Shown here: positions 15,913 to 25,058 of the stretch, one piece after another
How positions within the stretch are numbered: position 1 is the stretch's first letter
How the letters are laid out: each line of letters begins with the position of its first letter
From: Rikenellaceae bacterium DTU049
GTDB taxonomy: Bacteria; Bacteroidota; Bacteroidia; Bacteroidales; DTU049
Reading direction: 5' to 3'
Assembly: GCA_001513285.1 (NCBI GenBank)
Contig: LFTI01000060.1
Span: 1 to 55,046, forward strand
Length of the DNA stretch: 55,046 nt
Translations under genes and position numbers: made by a program
Notes under the pieces: generated by a model
What the model saw: the letters and a program-made list of their open reading frames with translations, nothing else
Database searches by the model: none
Told to the model about the DNA's origin: nothing

Positions 15913-17082
15913 ATGCCAAATAAATATAATGGAGAGCCATTCTGGGCAAACATATTTAAAAAATGGTATGTATGGTTGCCCAGCCTCATAGTAATAGTAT
16001 TAATATTTATACTATTACCTAGAGTTTTAATCTATTTACTGAGCTCATTTGTAATATCACTAATACTTTCACCAATAAAAAATTTATTTTTAAAAATAAA
16101 AATAAAAAAATTTCATTTAAGCCCCTCTATAGCTACATTACTATCGATGATAATTTTTTTTGGGGTAATAATAGTATTTTTTGCTTATGTGCTCCCTCCG
16201 ATTATAACAAAGTTGACTTCACTTTTGACAATAGACTATGATAATTTATTACTACAATTACAATCAAGCCTTAAACCACTAGAAGACACATTAAAATATT
16301 ACAAAATAGCTAATGATGATTTCAGTTTTATTCAAATAATACAAAAATACATAACACAATTCCAAAGTAGCATTAACATAGAAGAAACATTCACAAATAT
16401 CATAAATTCCTTTGGAGATATAGTAATAGGTGTCATTACAGTGATTTTCTTTTCATTTTTTATAGTAAAAGATCAAAATATATTTCCATCATTAGTAAAA
16501 TCATTATTCGCAGAACGTTATCATACTATCATAGATAATATCATAAATGATACACGAGTATTATTGTCTAGATATTTTTTAGGAATCTTAATTGATCAAA
16601 TCATTGTTTTCGTATTAATATTCTTGGTTTTCACATTGATAGGTTACGATTACGCAATATTAATAGCATTTTTTGCGGGGTTATTCAACATTATACCCTA
16701 TTTCGGTCCATTAATAGCACTTATAATAGCAATATTATTAGGAATAGTATCTACACTAACAGCTGGAGCAGATACACAACTAATCTGGACGATTTTAATA
16801 ACTATTGCTGGCTTTGAATCAATAAAAGCTTTAGATAATTTCATTCTACAACCTAATATATATGCTAAGAGCGTAAAAAGTACTCCATTTGAAGTATTTT
16901 TAATATTAATTATTGGCGAAGAATTATTTGGTATAGTAGGTATGATATTAAGTGTGCCAGTATATACTTTACTTAGGATAATAGCACTTCAAACACTACA
17001 AGGAGTGCCATTAATACAAAAAATAACTTCAGATATAGAAAAGTCTATTGAAAAAAATAATAACGACAAAGTAGATAGCTAA
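15913..17082 (+). CDS. AI-2E family (PerM-like) transporter
   Basis: The 389-residue protein has about eight membrane helices with a long periplasmic or cytoplasmic segment between the first pairs (residues ~95-165) and the family motif region FFAGLFNIIPYFGPLIALI, then a C-terminal block NFILQPNIYAKSVKSTPFEVFLILIIGEELFG. This order is diagnostic of the AI-2E/PerM family (formerly UPF0118), whose members export small signals or ions. The substrate here is unknown. It follows the Nudix gene by six bases and precedes the radical SAM gene by 33. Confidence 0.9.
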   Translation: MPNKYNGEPFWANIFKKWYVWLPSLIVIVLIFILLPRVLIYLLSSFVISLILSPIKNLFLKIKIKKFHLSPSIATLLSMIIFFGVIIVFFAYVLPPIITKLTSLLTIDYDNLLLQLQSSLKPLEDTLKYYKIANDDFSFIQIIQKYITQFQSSINIEETFTNIINSFGDIVIGVITVIFFSFFIVKDQNIFPSLVKSLFAERYHTIIDNIINDTRVLLSRYFLGILIDQIIVFVLIFLVFTLIGYDYAILIAFFAGLFNIIPYFGPLIALIIAILLGIVSTLTAGADTQLIWTILITIAGFESIKALDNFILQPNIYAKSVKSTPFEVFLILIIGEELFGIVGMILSVPVYTLLRIIALQTLQGVPLIQKITSDIEKSIEKNNNDKVDS

Positions 17083-17115
17083 TAATAATCAATTACATAT
17101 TCAATCATTGCTAAA

Positions 17116-18081
17116 ATGTTTGCTAGCACTAAACTTGTGATTATGAGAAACATAAATATGCTATTATTTGCTTATTCATATTTATTTTCAAAAATATTTC
17201 AAAAAATAAAAGTTTATAATCTACCACTAGCTATTCACATTGAGACTAGCAGCAAATGTAATCTATCATGCTTGTTTTGCGATCGAGGACAAGGGAATAT
17301 TGATAGACCAGCAGCAATAATGACACTCACAGATTTTCAGCAAATTATCACTAAACTACCAAAATCTATCTACTGGATAACATTATATTTCCAAGGCGAG
17401 CCATTATTAGATAAAACAATAATAGAAAAAATAAAATATCTTCGTGCAAATAACTACTTTGTAGAAATATCTACTAACGCGCAGAATATTAATGAAGAAA
17501 TGGCTACAGCATTAGTAGAGAGTGGAATAAATAGAATCATCATTTCTATGGATGGAATATCTCAAAAGACTTATGAAAAATACCGAATTAACGGTAAAAT
17601 TAATAAGGTCTTTGAAGCAATAAGCAATCTACTAGAGTCTAAAAAAAAATTAAATAAAAAAAATCCAAAAATAATTATACAATATATTGTTTTTAAACAT
17701 AATGAATCAGAAATATACCAATTTAAAAAAATGATGAAAAAATTGGATGTTACTATAAGGATAAAAAATGCACAATTAGAAGATGACGCTATAGATTATT
17801 TACCAAATAATAAAAAATATAGAAGATATAAAATCAATAATGACAAATTACAATTAAATAAATCATTACCCAAGCCTTGCTATAGATTATGGAAAGAAAT
17901 AATATTTTTACAAAATGCACAAATAGCAATATGCTGCCAAGATAAAAATGGTGAATTAATCAACGAAACCTGGCATAAAAAAACAATAAAACAAATATGG
18001 AGTTCACAAGAATTAAATGCAATTAGACAAAAGACATTGATTGGCAATAATTTGGAAATATGCAAACATTGTGATATTTGA
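17116..18081 (+). CDS. Radical SAM protein with SPASM-like C-terminus
   Basis: The 321-residue protein has the radical SAM cluster motif C48-x3-C52-x2-C55 within ETSSKCNLSCLFCDRG, which binds the 4Fe-4S cluster that cleaves S-adenosylmethionine. FQGEPLL near residue 95 corresponds to the GGE region. The C-terminus has further cysteines (PCYRLW, ICCQD, and C316-x2-C319 in CKHCDI) that resemble a short SPASM region for auxiliary clusters. The substrate is unknown; no peptide precursor gene is visible nearby. An alternative ATG at 17143 would remove nine residues before the helix. It could share a transcript with the transporter upstream. Confidence 0.85.
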   Translation: MFASTKLVIMRNINMLLFAYSYLFSKIFQKIKVYNLPLAIHIETSSKCNLSCLFCDRGQGNIDRPAAIMTLTDFQQIITKLPKSIYWITLYFQGEPLLDKTIIEKIKYLRANNYFVEISTNAQNINEEMATALVESGINRIIISMDGISQKTYEKYRINGKINKVFEAISNLLESKKKLNKKNPKIIIQYIVFKHNESEIYQFKKMMKKLDVTIRIKNAQLEDDAIDYLPNNKKYRRYKINNDKLQLNKSLPKPCYRLWKEIIFLQNAQIAICCQDKNGELINETWHKKTIKQIWSSQELNAIRQKTLIGNNLEICKHCDI

Positions 18082-18175
18082 TTTGAAAAGTATTAATACA
18101 TAAAAAATCAACTCCTATTTTAGTATTTCAATACAAGTTAATCTTTATAAATTATAAAGTAGAATATTAATAAAA

Positions 18176-19915
18176 TTATTGAATTTTAATATGTAATTCT
18201 TTTAATTGCTCTTCAGATACAGGAGCAGGAGCCTGCATCATCAAGTCTTTTCCCATATTATTTTTAGGGAAAGCTATCACATCTCTAATGCTATTAAGTC
18301 CGAGCATGACAGCTACTATTCTATCAATACCAAAAGCTATTCCACCATGTGGTGGTGCACCATAATCTAGAGCTTTTAAAAAGAACCCGAATTTATCTTC
18401 TGCTTCTTGATCAGTCAAATTTAATAATTTGAAAATCTTTTTTTGCAAATTTTTATCGTGAATTCTTATAGAACCACCGCCTAGTTCTGCACCATTCATT
18501 ACCAAATCATAAGCATTAGATCTGGCAATAGATGGATTAGTATCTAATAAATCAATATCTTCCTCCAATGGGCTTGTAAATGGGTGATGCGAAGAAGTGA
18601 AACGTTTATTTTCTTCATCCCATTCAAACATAGGGAAATCTATTACCCATAAAGGTTTAAATATATTTTTTTGTATTAAATTATATTCTTTTGCTAAATA
18701 TAGTCTAAAATCTCCTAAAATTTTCAAAGATTTGTCTTTATTACCACTAATAATAAATAGAATATCATTTGTAGAAGCATTTAATGAAACCATGACATTT
18801 TGTAGAAACTCATTAGTAAAAAATTGAGAAATTGAAGATTTGATTTGACCATCCACATATCTAATGTATGCAAGTCCGCTGCCGCCTACTTGAGGATTTT
18901 TTACCCATTCAGTGAATTTATCTATATGTTTGCGTGATACTGATGGTTGATTAGCTAGTAATAATCCTCCGATATATTCTGATTCATCAAAGATTTTAAA
19001 TCCATTACCTTTTAATTTATCAGATAAATTAATGATAGGCATATCAAAACGAAGGTCTGGTTTATCACTACCATAAGTTTCCATAGCTTCTTTATAAGTA
19101 AGCCTGGGAAAAGTAGGCAAATCAATATCGAGTAATTTTTTAAAAAGATTTTTCATCATATTTTCGAATAGATTTAGTATGTCTTCTTGCTTTACAAAAG
19201 ACATTTCACAATCTAACTGTGTAAATTCAGGTTGCCTATCTGCTCTGAAATCTTCGTCTCTGAAACAACGCACTATTTGAAAATATCTATCCATGCCAGC
19301 AAACATCAATAATTGCTTCAGTAATTGAGGAGATTGAGGTAAAGCATAGAAATTACCAGGATTTAATCTAGATGGCACAATGAAATCTCTAGCACCTTCA
19401 GGAGTACTTTTGATTAGAAAAGGAGTTTCTATTTCTAAAAAATCTTGTTCGCTGAGGAAATTTCTGATAGATAAATTAAGCTTATGCCTAAAAATCATTG
19501 TGTCTTTCATCACATTTCTACGAAGATCTAAATATCTATATTGCAATCTCATCTCTTCGCTACCATCAGTATCATCTTCTATAGTAAAAGGCGGAATTTG
19601 AGAAGAATTAAGCACCATTAGCTCTTCTACATCGATTTCTATATCACCTGTTGGCATTTTAGGATTTTTATTACTTCTCTCTCTGACAGTACCAATGACT
19701 TGTATCACATATTCTCTACCTAATTGTTTAGCTCTTTGATACAATTCAGGCTTATTATTAGCATCGAAATATATTTGAGTAGTGCCATAGCGATCTCTAA
19801 GATCGATAAATAATAATTTACCCAAATCTCTAATATGGTGCACCCACCCACATAAACTTACTTGGCTATCTAAATCATTTATTCTGAGTTCTCCGCAATT
19901 ATTACTTCTCAACAT
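18176..19915 (-). CDS. aspS: Aspartate--tRNA ligase
   Basis: The 579-residue protein charges tRNA-Asp (and possibly tRNA-Asn) with aspartate. The N-terminal OB-fold anticodon domain begins MLRSNNCGELRINDLDSQVSLCGWVHHIRDLG, followed by the class II catalytic core with motif 2 FRDEDFRADRQPE (218-230) and motif 3 with GIAFGIDRIVAVMLG near residue 540. The bacterial-type GAD insertion domain between them fits the length. Its start overlaps the end of the TerC gene by 14 bases, so both likely share an mRNA. Confidence 0.97.
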   Translation of the reverse strand: MLRSNNCGELRINDLDSQVSLCGWVHHIRDLGKLLFIDLRDRYGTTQIYFDANNKPELYQRAKQLGREYVIQVIGTVRERSNKNPKMPTGDIEIDVEELMVLNSSQIPPFTIEDDTDGSEEMRLQYRYLDLRRNVMKDTMIFRHKLNLSIRNFLSEQDFLEIETPFLIKSTPEGARDFIVPSRLNPGNFYALPQSPQLLKQLLMFAGMDRYFQIVRCFRDEDFRADRQPEFTQLDCEMSFVKQEDILNLFENMMKNLFKKLLDIDLPTFPRLTYKEAMETYGSDKPDLRFDMPIINLSDKLKGNGFKIFDESEYIGGLLLANQPSVSRKHIDKFTEWVKNPQVGGSGLAYIRYVDGQIKSSISQFFTNEFLQNVMVSLNASTNDILFIISGNKDKSLKILGDFRLYLAKEYNLIQKNIFKPLWVIDFPMFEWDEENKRFTSSHHPFTSPLEEDIDLLDTNPSIARSNAYDLVMNGAELGGGSIRIHDKNLQKKIFKLLNLTDQEAEDKFGFFLKALDYGAPPHGGIAFGIDRIVAVMLGLNSIRDVIAFPKNNMGKDLMMQAPAPVSEEQLKELHIKIQ

Positions 19916-20969
19916 TTACTTTAACTTTTGAATGGTTCTTTTTTAATAATGACGCAACAATAGTAATAGTAATGATACTTAATACTAATATTAAACTATG
20001 AACATTTGTAAATCCTATTTCGTGTAACCAATCAGCAGCAAGGATTTTTACTCCCATCAAAGTAAGTAAAGCTCCTAATCCATAATTCAAATAATATAAA
20101 CTGCGTAAGCCGTGGTAAATTAAGAAAAATAATGCTCTAAGTCCTAAAATAGCAAAAATATTTGAAAAATAAATTATAAATGGATCAGCAGTAATAGCAA
20201 ATATAGCTGGTATAGAATCTATAGCAAAAATAACATCTGTTAATTCAATAATACAAAGTACTAGGAAACTACCAGTAACAAATGTAAATCCCCCTTTCTT
20301 AAAAAAGAAACCTCTATCATATTCAGGGTAGAAATGGCGAAATTTCGAAAACCATTTAACTAAAAAATGATTTTTATACTTTTCTTTTTCTTTTTCTTCA
20401 TTATCTTTTTTCCTGAAGAACATTCTAATACCAGTATATAGCAGTATAGCAGCAAAAATGAAAAGTACCCATTCAAATGCACTTAATAGCGATGATAATC
20501 CAAAAATAAAAATAAATCTAAATACTACTGCTCCTACTATACCCCAAAATAATATATCTTTATAACTTTTCTCAGGTACGTTAAAAGACATAAATATTAG
20601 TAACCACACAAAGATATTATCTAATGATAAAGATTTCTCTATGAAATATCCAGTAAAATATTCTATAGTGAGATTTTGTCTATATAATTTCAATGCTTCA
20701 TCAAATGATAATCCACTAATATTTATCATGTGATGATGCTTTTGTATGATTAAGGATAAATCCTCCATTGAATGAATGGAATGTATATGATGTCCCCAAA
20801 TCAATAGACTAAAGCCAAATAATACACCCGCACCAATCCAAAATACTGTCCACAATGCTGCAGATTTCAGTGTCATGACATGATGCTGAGTTTTACCTAC
20901 TTTCAGATCAATAAACATTAGAATAGCTACTAAAACTATAAAGCCAAGCATCGATAATATTTCTTCCAT
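19902..20969 (-). CDS. TerC family membrane protein
   Basis: The 355-residue protein has about nine membrane helices and the TerC motifs with acidic membrane residues: EKSLSLDNIFVW (D117) and, in the second half, ELTDVIFAIDSIPAIFAIT. Relatives such as Alx and MeeY export manganese; others are linked to tellurite resistance. The loop at residues 60-81 is unusually histidine-rich (H60, H61, H63, H66, H78, H79, H80), which could bind metal. A charged cytoplasmic loop (KKDNEEKEKEKYK) separates the halves. The ATG lies 16 bases after a TAATTTTG box; aspS follows as second gene. Confidence 0.9.
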   Translation of the reverse strand: MEEILSMLGFIVLVAILMFIDLKVGKTQHHVMTLKSAALWTVFWIGAGVLFGFSLLIWGHHIHSIHSMEDLSLIIQKHHHMINISGLSFDEALKLYRQNLTIEYFTGYFIEKSLSLDNIFVWLLIFMSFNVPEKSYKDILFWGIVGAVVFRFIFIFGLSSLLSAFEWVLFIFAAILLYTGIRMFFRKKDNEEKEKEKYKNHFLVKWFSKFRHFYPEYDRGFFFKKGGFTFVTGSFLVLCIIELTDVIFAIDSIPAIFAITADPFIIYFSNIFAILGLRALFFLIYHGLRSLYYLNYGLGALLTLMGVKILAADWLHEIGFTNVHSLILVLSIITITIVASLLKKNHSKVKVNVEK

Positions 20970-20985
20970 TGTTAAAAAATTTTTG

Positions 20986-20993
20986 CAAAATTA
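20986..20993 (-). promoter_or_regulatory. -7 box of the TerC-aspS operon
   Basis: TAATTTTG on the minus strand, 16 bases before ATG 20969. The remaining gap down to 21195 holds no recognised feature. Confidence 0.5.
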
Positions 20994-21195
20994 ACAGAAA
21001 AAAATTGATGATATGTATTTTTTGATAAATATTAAAATGAGGGATGAAGAAAAGTATGGATATTCATTCAGAATAATTAAGAGTACAAGGGTAAAGTAAA
21101 ATTAACAAAATTTATAATCCTTAATTTTAAACAAAGATGTTGTTTTCTCACTCTCTTAGCTTATACCACCAGTAAGTATTTTTACATAAAAATTA

Positions 21196-21549
21196 TTATT
21201 TTAATTGTTTTAATATAATAAAAACATAAGCAAATAAAAAGTATAAATATAACGCTACAAACATTATTATGTGAGCATTTGATATAGCAGATTTCATATT
21301 AAAAACTGTAATATAAATTATAAAAAATATTAAAACTGCTAAAAGTCTCACCACATCGATAGCTAAATAAACTATAGGTTTATTTTTTAATAATTTTTTT
21401 TTATAATTAACAAAAAGTATTATACCTAAGAAGACTAAAAAATTAACAAACCAAAATAACATTATTGTTATGTCTATAGGTTTAAAAACTATCCATAACA
21501 AAGGTAATAAAATGCTAAAAGCAGAAAATATACCAAAATATTTCCACAT
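21196..21549 (-). CDS. Small membrane protein, AtpI-like by position
   Basis: The 117-residue protein is hydrophobic with four predicted membrane helices and few charged residues, mostly in the short KKKLLKNKP loop. Its ATG overlaps the stop of the AtpZ-like gene (TAATG), so it is translated with it. In many Bacteroidota a protein of this size follows AtpZ and precedes atpB, and it resembles ATP synthase protein I in topology. Here no atp structural gene follows: the next gene downstream is terC after about 230 bases. Function by context only. Confidence 0.55.
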   Translation of the reverse strand: MWKYFGIFSAFSILLPLLWIVFKPIDITIMLFWFVNFLVFLGIILFVNYKKKLLKNKPIVYLAIDVVRLLAVLIFFIIYITVFNMKSAISNAHIIMFVALYLYFLFAYVFIILKQLK

Positions 21550-21755
21550 TAATGTTTATTATTTATCAACTCTCTGATACCAATATATATAGCTATTATT
21601 GTGGCTATTACACCAATTATACTTGTATATAAATTATTTGTATTATACTTGTTATCAAACCATTTACCTAAATATGCTCCACCTACTATTATCACTAACA
21701 TTTGTATTGCTAGGTTACTATATTTTATGTATTTATCTAGATTTTCTTTTTTCAC
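21549..21755 (-). CDS. AtpZ/AtpI family protein
   Basis: The 68-residue protein has two membrane helices and the family pattern VGGAYLGKWFDNKYNT between them, matching AtpZ/AtpI accessory proteins of F-type ATP synthase, which are thought to help c-ring assembly or ion uptake. It follows the bactofilin gene by eight bases and overlaps the next gene. The expected ATP synthase genes are absent from this window. Confidence 0.8.
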   Translation of the reverse strand: MKKENLDKYIKYSNLAIQMLVIIVGGAYLGKWFDNKYNTNNLYTSIIGVIATIIAIYIGIRELINNKH

Positions 21756-21763
21756 TGAAAAAA

Positions 21764-22117
21764 TTAATTAGACAAATCATTCATTGAGCATTTACCATTA
21801 AATCTAGCACCAGTATATATTGATAATTTTGTAACTGTAATATCACCTTCTAATATAGCGGTTTCTTTCAAAATTAGAATTTCTGAAGCCTCAATGTTTC
21901 CTTTTACAGTGCCATTAATTTCAACTGTATTTGCTGAAATATTGCCATTTATTGTAGCCGTTGTCCCTATAATTATTCTTTTATTAGATTTAATATTACC
22001 GTTAACTATCCCATCAATTCTAAGATCATCATCTGTTGATAGGTCTCCATTTATATTTGTAGTTTCACCTATTAGATTTACTTTACTCATTACTACTTCA
22101 GGAACATTTTTTGCCAT
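21764..22117 (-). CDS. Bactofilin (polymer-forming cytoskeletal protein)
   Basis: The 117-residue protein is made of short repeats with glycine turns (INGDLS, VNGNIKSN, INGNISAN, VKGNIEAS, LEGDITVT), the beta-helix pattern of bactofilins, which polymerise without nucleotide into membrane-linked filaments affecting cell shape. The N-terminal MAKNVPEVVMSKVNLIGETTNING and short charged C-tail fit. A TAAATTTG box 23 bases upstream suggests its own promoter, with the AtpZ-like and small membrane genes downstream in the same operon. Confidence 0.88.
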   Translation of the reverse strand: MAKNVPEVVMSKVNLIGETTNINGDLSTDDDLRIDGIVNGNIKSNKRIIIGTTATINGNISANTVEINGTVKGNIEASEILILKETAILEGDITVTKLSIYTGARFNGKCSMNDLSN

Positions 22118-22140
22118 AACTTTTTATTTTTATATATTTG

Positions 22141-22148
22141 CAAATTTA
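22141..22148 (-). promoter_or_regulatory. -7 box of the bactofilin operon
   Basis: TAAATTTG on the minus strand, 23 bases before ATG 22117. Confidence 0.5.
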
Positions 22149-22172
22149 AAACAAAATTATTATTTGTGTTTG

Positions 22173-23564
22173 TTATATCATTTTTTGTATATTAACTATT
22201 TTATCATAATCTTCAGCAGATAAAAAACCTAGTAATATAGTAGCTTCTTTTAAAGTAATGTTTTCTTCATATGCTTTTTTAACTATCATACAGGTTTTAT
22301 CATATCCAATGATAGGTGTGAGGGCAGTAGACATCATTAGAGAATTATTTAGATGCATATTTATTCTTTCAATATTAGGTTGTATACCTATCACACATTT
22401 ATCGCAGAAAGAAATACATGCATCAGTCATCAAATTAGCAGACTTTAAAAAATTATTAATGATCATAGGCATGAAAGTATTAAGTTGAAAATGCCCATTC
22501 ATACCACCAATATTAATAGCTAAATCATTACCTATTACTTGAGCACAAACCATAGTAAGTGCTTCTGCCTGAGTAGGATTTACTTTACCAGGCATAATAC
22601 TAGAGCCAGGCTCATTAGCTGGTAATATTATCTCTCCTATTGCACATCTAGGACCACTAGCTAAAAAACGAATATTATTAGCAATGTGAAATAAACTAAC
22701 TGCTGTATATTTAAGTGCTGCACTAGCAGCAACTATAGCATCACGTGTAGATATGCTTTCGAATTTATTACTTGCAGGTTTAAAAGGTAAATTAGTATAT
22801 TCTGAAATTTTTTTACAAATTTCTATATCAAAATTTTTGGGTGCATTAAGTCCAGTACCAACAGCTGTACCTCCGATAGGTAATTCAACTAAATGTGTCA
22901 GAGATTGCTCTATAGTTTTAATATTATAATCTAGCTGAGAAACATATCCCGAGAACTCTTGACCTAGTGTTAGTGGCACAGCATCCATAGTATGTGTACG
23001 TCCTGTCTTTATGATATTTTCAAACTCTTTACTTTTGATATCAATTGCTTCTTTTAATTTTTTCAGTGCAGGAATAGTTTTGTTAACTAAAACAGTATAA
23101 GCTGCTATATTAGATGCTGATGGGAAAACATCATTTGAAGATTGACTTTTATTCACATCATCATTAGGATGGAGAATTTTTTCTTTATCATCTAATTTAC
23201 CTCCATTAAGCACGTGAGCTCTATTAGCAATAACTTCATTAATATTCATATTAGTTTGTGTGCCAGAGCCAGTTTGCCATATTACAAGTGGGAAATTGTC
23301 ATCTAATTCGCCTAATAGTATCTCATCACAAACTTTCATTATTAATTCAGCTTTTTTATGATTTAAAATGCCAAATTTTTCATTTGTGCTAGCAGCAGCT
23401 TTTTTAATAATGGATAATGCTTGTATTATTTCTTTTGGCATCAACTCTGAACCAATTTCAAAATTAAGTCGACTACGCTCTGTCTGAGCTCCCCAATATT
23501 TATCTGCCGGAACTGCTATTTCGCCAATAGTATCTTTTTCTATGCGTTTTATATCGTTATTCAT
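22173..23564 (-). CDS. fumC: Class II fumarate hydratase
   Basis: The 463-residue enzyme interconverts fumarate and malate in the citric acid cycle without an iron-sulfur cluster. The signature [11 protein letters not shown] lies at residues 320-330, the catalytic loop; the N-terminus has [21 protein letters not shown], and [11 protein letters not shown] and [16 protein letters not shown] are the other conserved substrate-binding blocks. Length matches the family. A -7 box lies 25 bases upstream, back to back with the promoter of the kdsD operon. Confidence 0.96.
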   Translation of the reverse strand: MNNDIKRIEKDTIGEIAVPADKYWGAQTERSRLNFEIGSELMPKEIIQALSIIKKAAASTNEKFGILNHKKAELIMKVCDEILLGELDDNFPLVIWQTGSGTQTNMNINEVIANRAHVLNGGKLDDKEKILHPNDDVNKSQSSNDVFPSASNIAAYTVLVNKTIPALKKLKEAIDIKSKEFENIIKTGRTHTMDAVPLTLGQEFSGYVSQLDYNIKTIEQSLTHLVELPIGGTAVGTGLNAPKNFDIEICKKISEYTNLPFKPASNKFESISTRDAIVAASAALKYTAVSLFHIANNIRFLASGPRCAIGEIILPANEPGSSIMPGKVNPTQAEALTMVCAQVIGNDLAINIGGMNGHFQLNTFMPMIINNFLKSANLMTDACISFCDKCVIGIQPNIERINMHLNNSLMMSTALTPIIGYDKTCMIVKKAYEENITLKEATILLGFLSAEDYDKIVNIQKMI

Positions 23565-23589
23565 TGTTTTAATTTTTTTTTTGATTTAG

Positions 23590-23597
23590 CAAAAATA
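23590..23597 (-). promoter_or_regulatory. -7 box of fumC
   Basis: TATTTTTG on the minus strand, 25 bases before ATG 23564. Confidence 0.45.
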
Positions 23598-23638
23598 TAA
23601 AAAAATTTTTTTTAAATTTTAATATTAAAATTACTATG

Positions 23639-23646
23639 TAATTTTG
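23639..23646 (+). promoter_or_regulatory. -7 box of the kdsD-kdsA operon
   Basis: TAATTTTG ends only seven bases before ATG 23654, leaving room for a leader of a few bases at most if the box is used. Confidence 0.5.
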
Positions 23647-23653
23647 TAAAAAA

Positions 23654-24277
23654 ATGGATTCACATTCTTATATTTCACATATTATAGAGATAGAAGCTAA
23701 TGCTATTAGGAATATTCCAATGGAGAATAAATATACAGAAGCTATTGATTTAATATATGAACAAATACATATAAAACATGGTAAATTAGTTACCTCTGGT
23801 ATGGGCAAAGCCGGTCAAATAGCTCTAAATATAGCTACTACTTTTAGTAGTACTGGAACTCCAGCAATATTTTTACATCCTGCAGATGCACAACATGGCG
23901 ATTTAGGTGTCATTCAGAAAAATGATATTTTACTATTAGTATCTAATTCTGGAAAAACAAATGAAATTTTGCAACTAATAGAATTGGCTAATAGATTAGT
24001 TCCCAATATACCTATAGTAGTTATTACTGGCAATGGAAATAGTGAATTGGCTAGAAAAGCTAATATAACATTACTTACTGGCAATCCTCCAGAAGTATGC
24101 CCACTAGGGCTCACTCCTACTACATCTACAACAGTAATGACCGTCATCGGAGATATTTTAGTAACTTTGATGATGAAAAAAATTAATTTTACTGCAGAAG
24201 AATATGCTAAACGCCATCATTCTGGCTATTTGGGAGAAAAATCTAAAATGTATATTAGTAATAACAATAATAAGTAA
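23654..24277 (+). CDS. kdsD: KpsF/GutQ-type arabinose-5-phosphate isomerase (SIS domain only)
   Basis: The 207-residue protein is a SIS domain: GKLVTSGMGKAGQIALNIATTFSSTGTPA binds the sugar phosphate, LVSNSGKTNEI is the SIS signature and EEYAKRHHSGYLG is the KpsF/GutQ C-terminal motif with the catalytic histidine. It converts ribulose 5-phosphate to arabinose 5-phosphate, the first step to Kdo. Most KdsD proteins are about 320 residues with two CBS domains after the SIS domain; these are absent here, a known short form in some Bacteroidota. kdsA follows after five bases, which supports the Kdo role. Confidence 0.88.
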   Translation: MDSHSYISHIIEIEANAIRNIPMENKYTEAIDLIYEQIHIKHGKLVTSGMGKAGQIALNIATTFSSTGTPAIFLHPADAQHGDLGVIQKNDILLLVSNSGKTNEILQLIELANRLVPNIPIVVITGNGNSELARKANITLLTGNPPEVCPLGLTPTTSTTVMTVIGDILVTLMMKKINFTAEEYAKRHHSGYLGEKSKMYISNNNNK

Positions 24278-24282
24278 ATATT

Positions 24283-25056
24283 ATGTGGTTAATAGCTGGC
24301 CCTTGTGTGATAGAAGATGATAAAATGCCTTTCATAGTGGCAGAAGAGCTCGTAAAAATTGCTAAGGAATTAGATTTGAATTTAATTTTTAAAAGTAGTT
24401 ACTTGAAAGCTAATCGTTCAAAAGTAGATAGTTTCAGAGGAATACCTAGAATTAATGCTCTAGAAATATTGAAAGGAATACATAAAACATATCAACTACC
24501 TGTAATAACAGATGTACACGAAAGTTGGGAATGCGAAGAAGTAGCTCAATATGTAGATTATTTGCAAATACCAGCCTTTCTGTGTAGACAAACTGAGCTA
24601 CTACTATCTGCTGGTAAAACTGGTAAACCTATTAATATAAAAAAAGGACAATTTATGTCTCCTGAAAGTATGCAATTTGCTATTGATAAAGTAAAATCTA
24701 CTGGCAATAATAATATTTTTTTAACAGAAAGAGGGTCAATGTTTGGTTATTATAATTTAGTAGTAGATATGACAGCTATACCACGTATGAAATCCTTTGG
24801 TTATCCAGTTTTGATAGATGCTACTCATAGTGTACAAATGCCTAATCACAATGATGGTGTTACTCATGGGCTGAGAGACTATGTACCAACTATTGCTCTA
24901 GCTGGCATAGCAGCAGGTGCTGATGGCATCTTTATGGAGGTTCATCCAGATCCTCAATCCGCTCTCAGTGATGCAGAAACTCAATGGCCTCTAAATAATG
25001 CTTTTGATCTATTGAAAAAAATAAAAAATTTATATTCATCTGTTAATAATTTATAA
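24283..25056 (+). CDS. kdsA: 3-deoxy-8-phosphooctulonate synthase
   Basis: The 257-residue enzyme condenses arabinose 5-phosphate with phosphoenolpyruvate to Kdo 8-phosphate. Visible motifs are IAGPCVIED at the very N-terminus, KANRSKVDSFRG and TDVHESWE. The likely metal ligands of the metal-dependent class are present: C8 in GPC, H in DATHS, E in FMEVHPDP and D in ALSDAETQ; the metal-independent class has Asn in place of the cysteine. The N-terminus is a few residues shorter than usual. It lies between kdsD (five bases) and the M1 peptidase gene (two bases). Confidence 0.95.
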   Translation: MWLIAGPCVIEDDKMPFIVAEELVKIAKELDLNLIFKSSYLKANRSKVDSFRGIPRINALEILKGIHKTYQLPVITDVHESWECEEVAQYVDYLQIPAFLCRQTELLLSAGKTGKPINIKKGQFMSPESMQFAIDKVKSTGNNNIFLTERGSMFGYYNLVVDMTAIPRMKSFGYPVLIDATHSVQMPNHNDGVTHGLRDYVPTIALAGIAAGADGIFMEVHPDPQSALSDAETQWPLNNAFDLLKKIKNLYSSVNNL

Positions 25057-25058
25057 AT

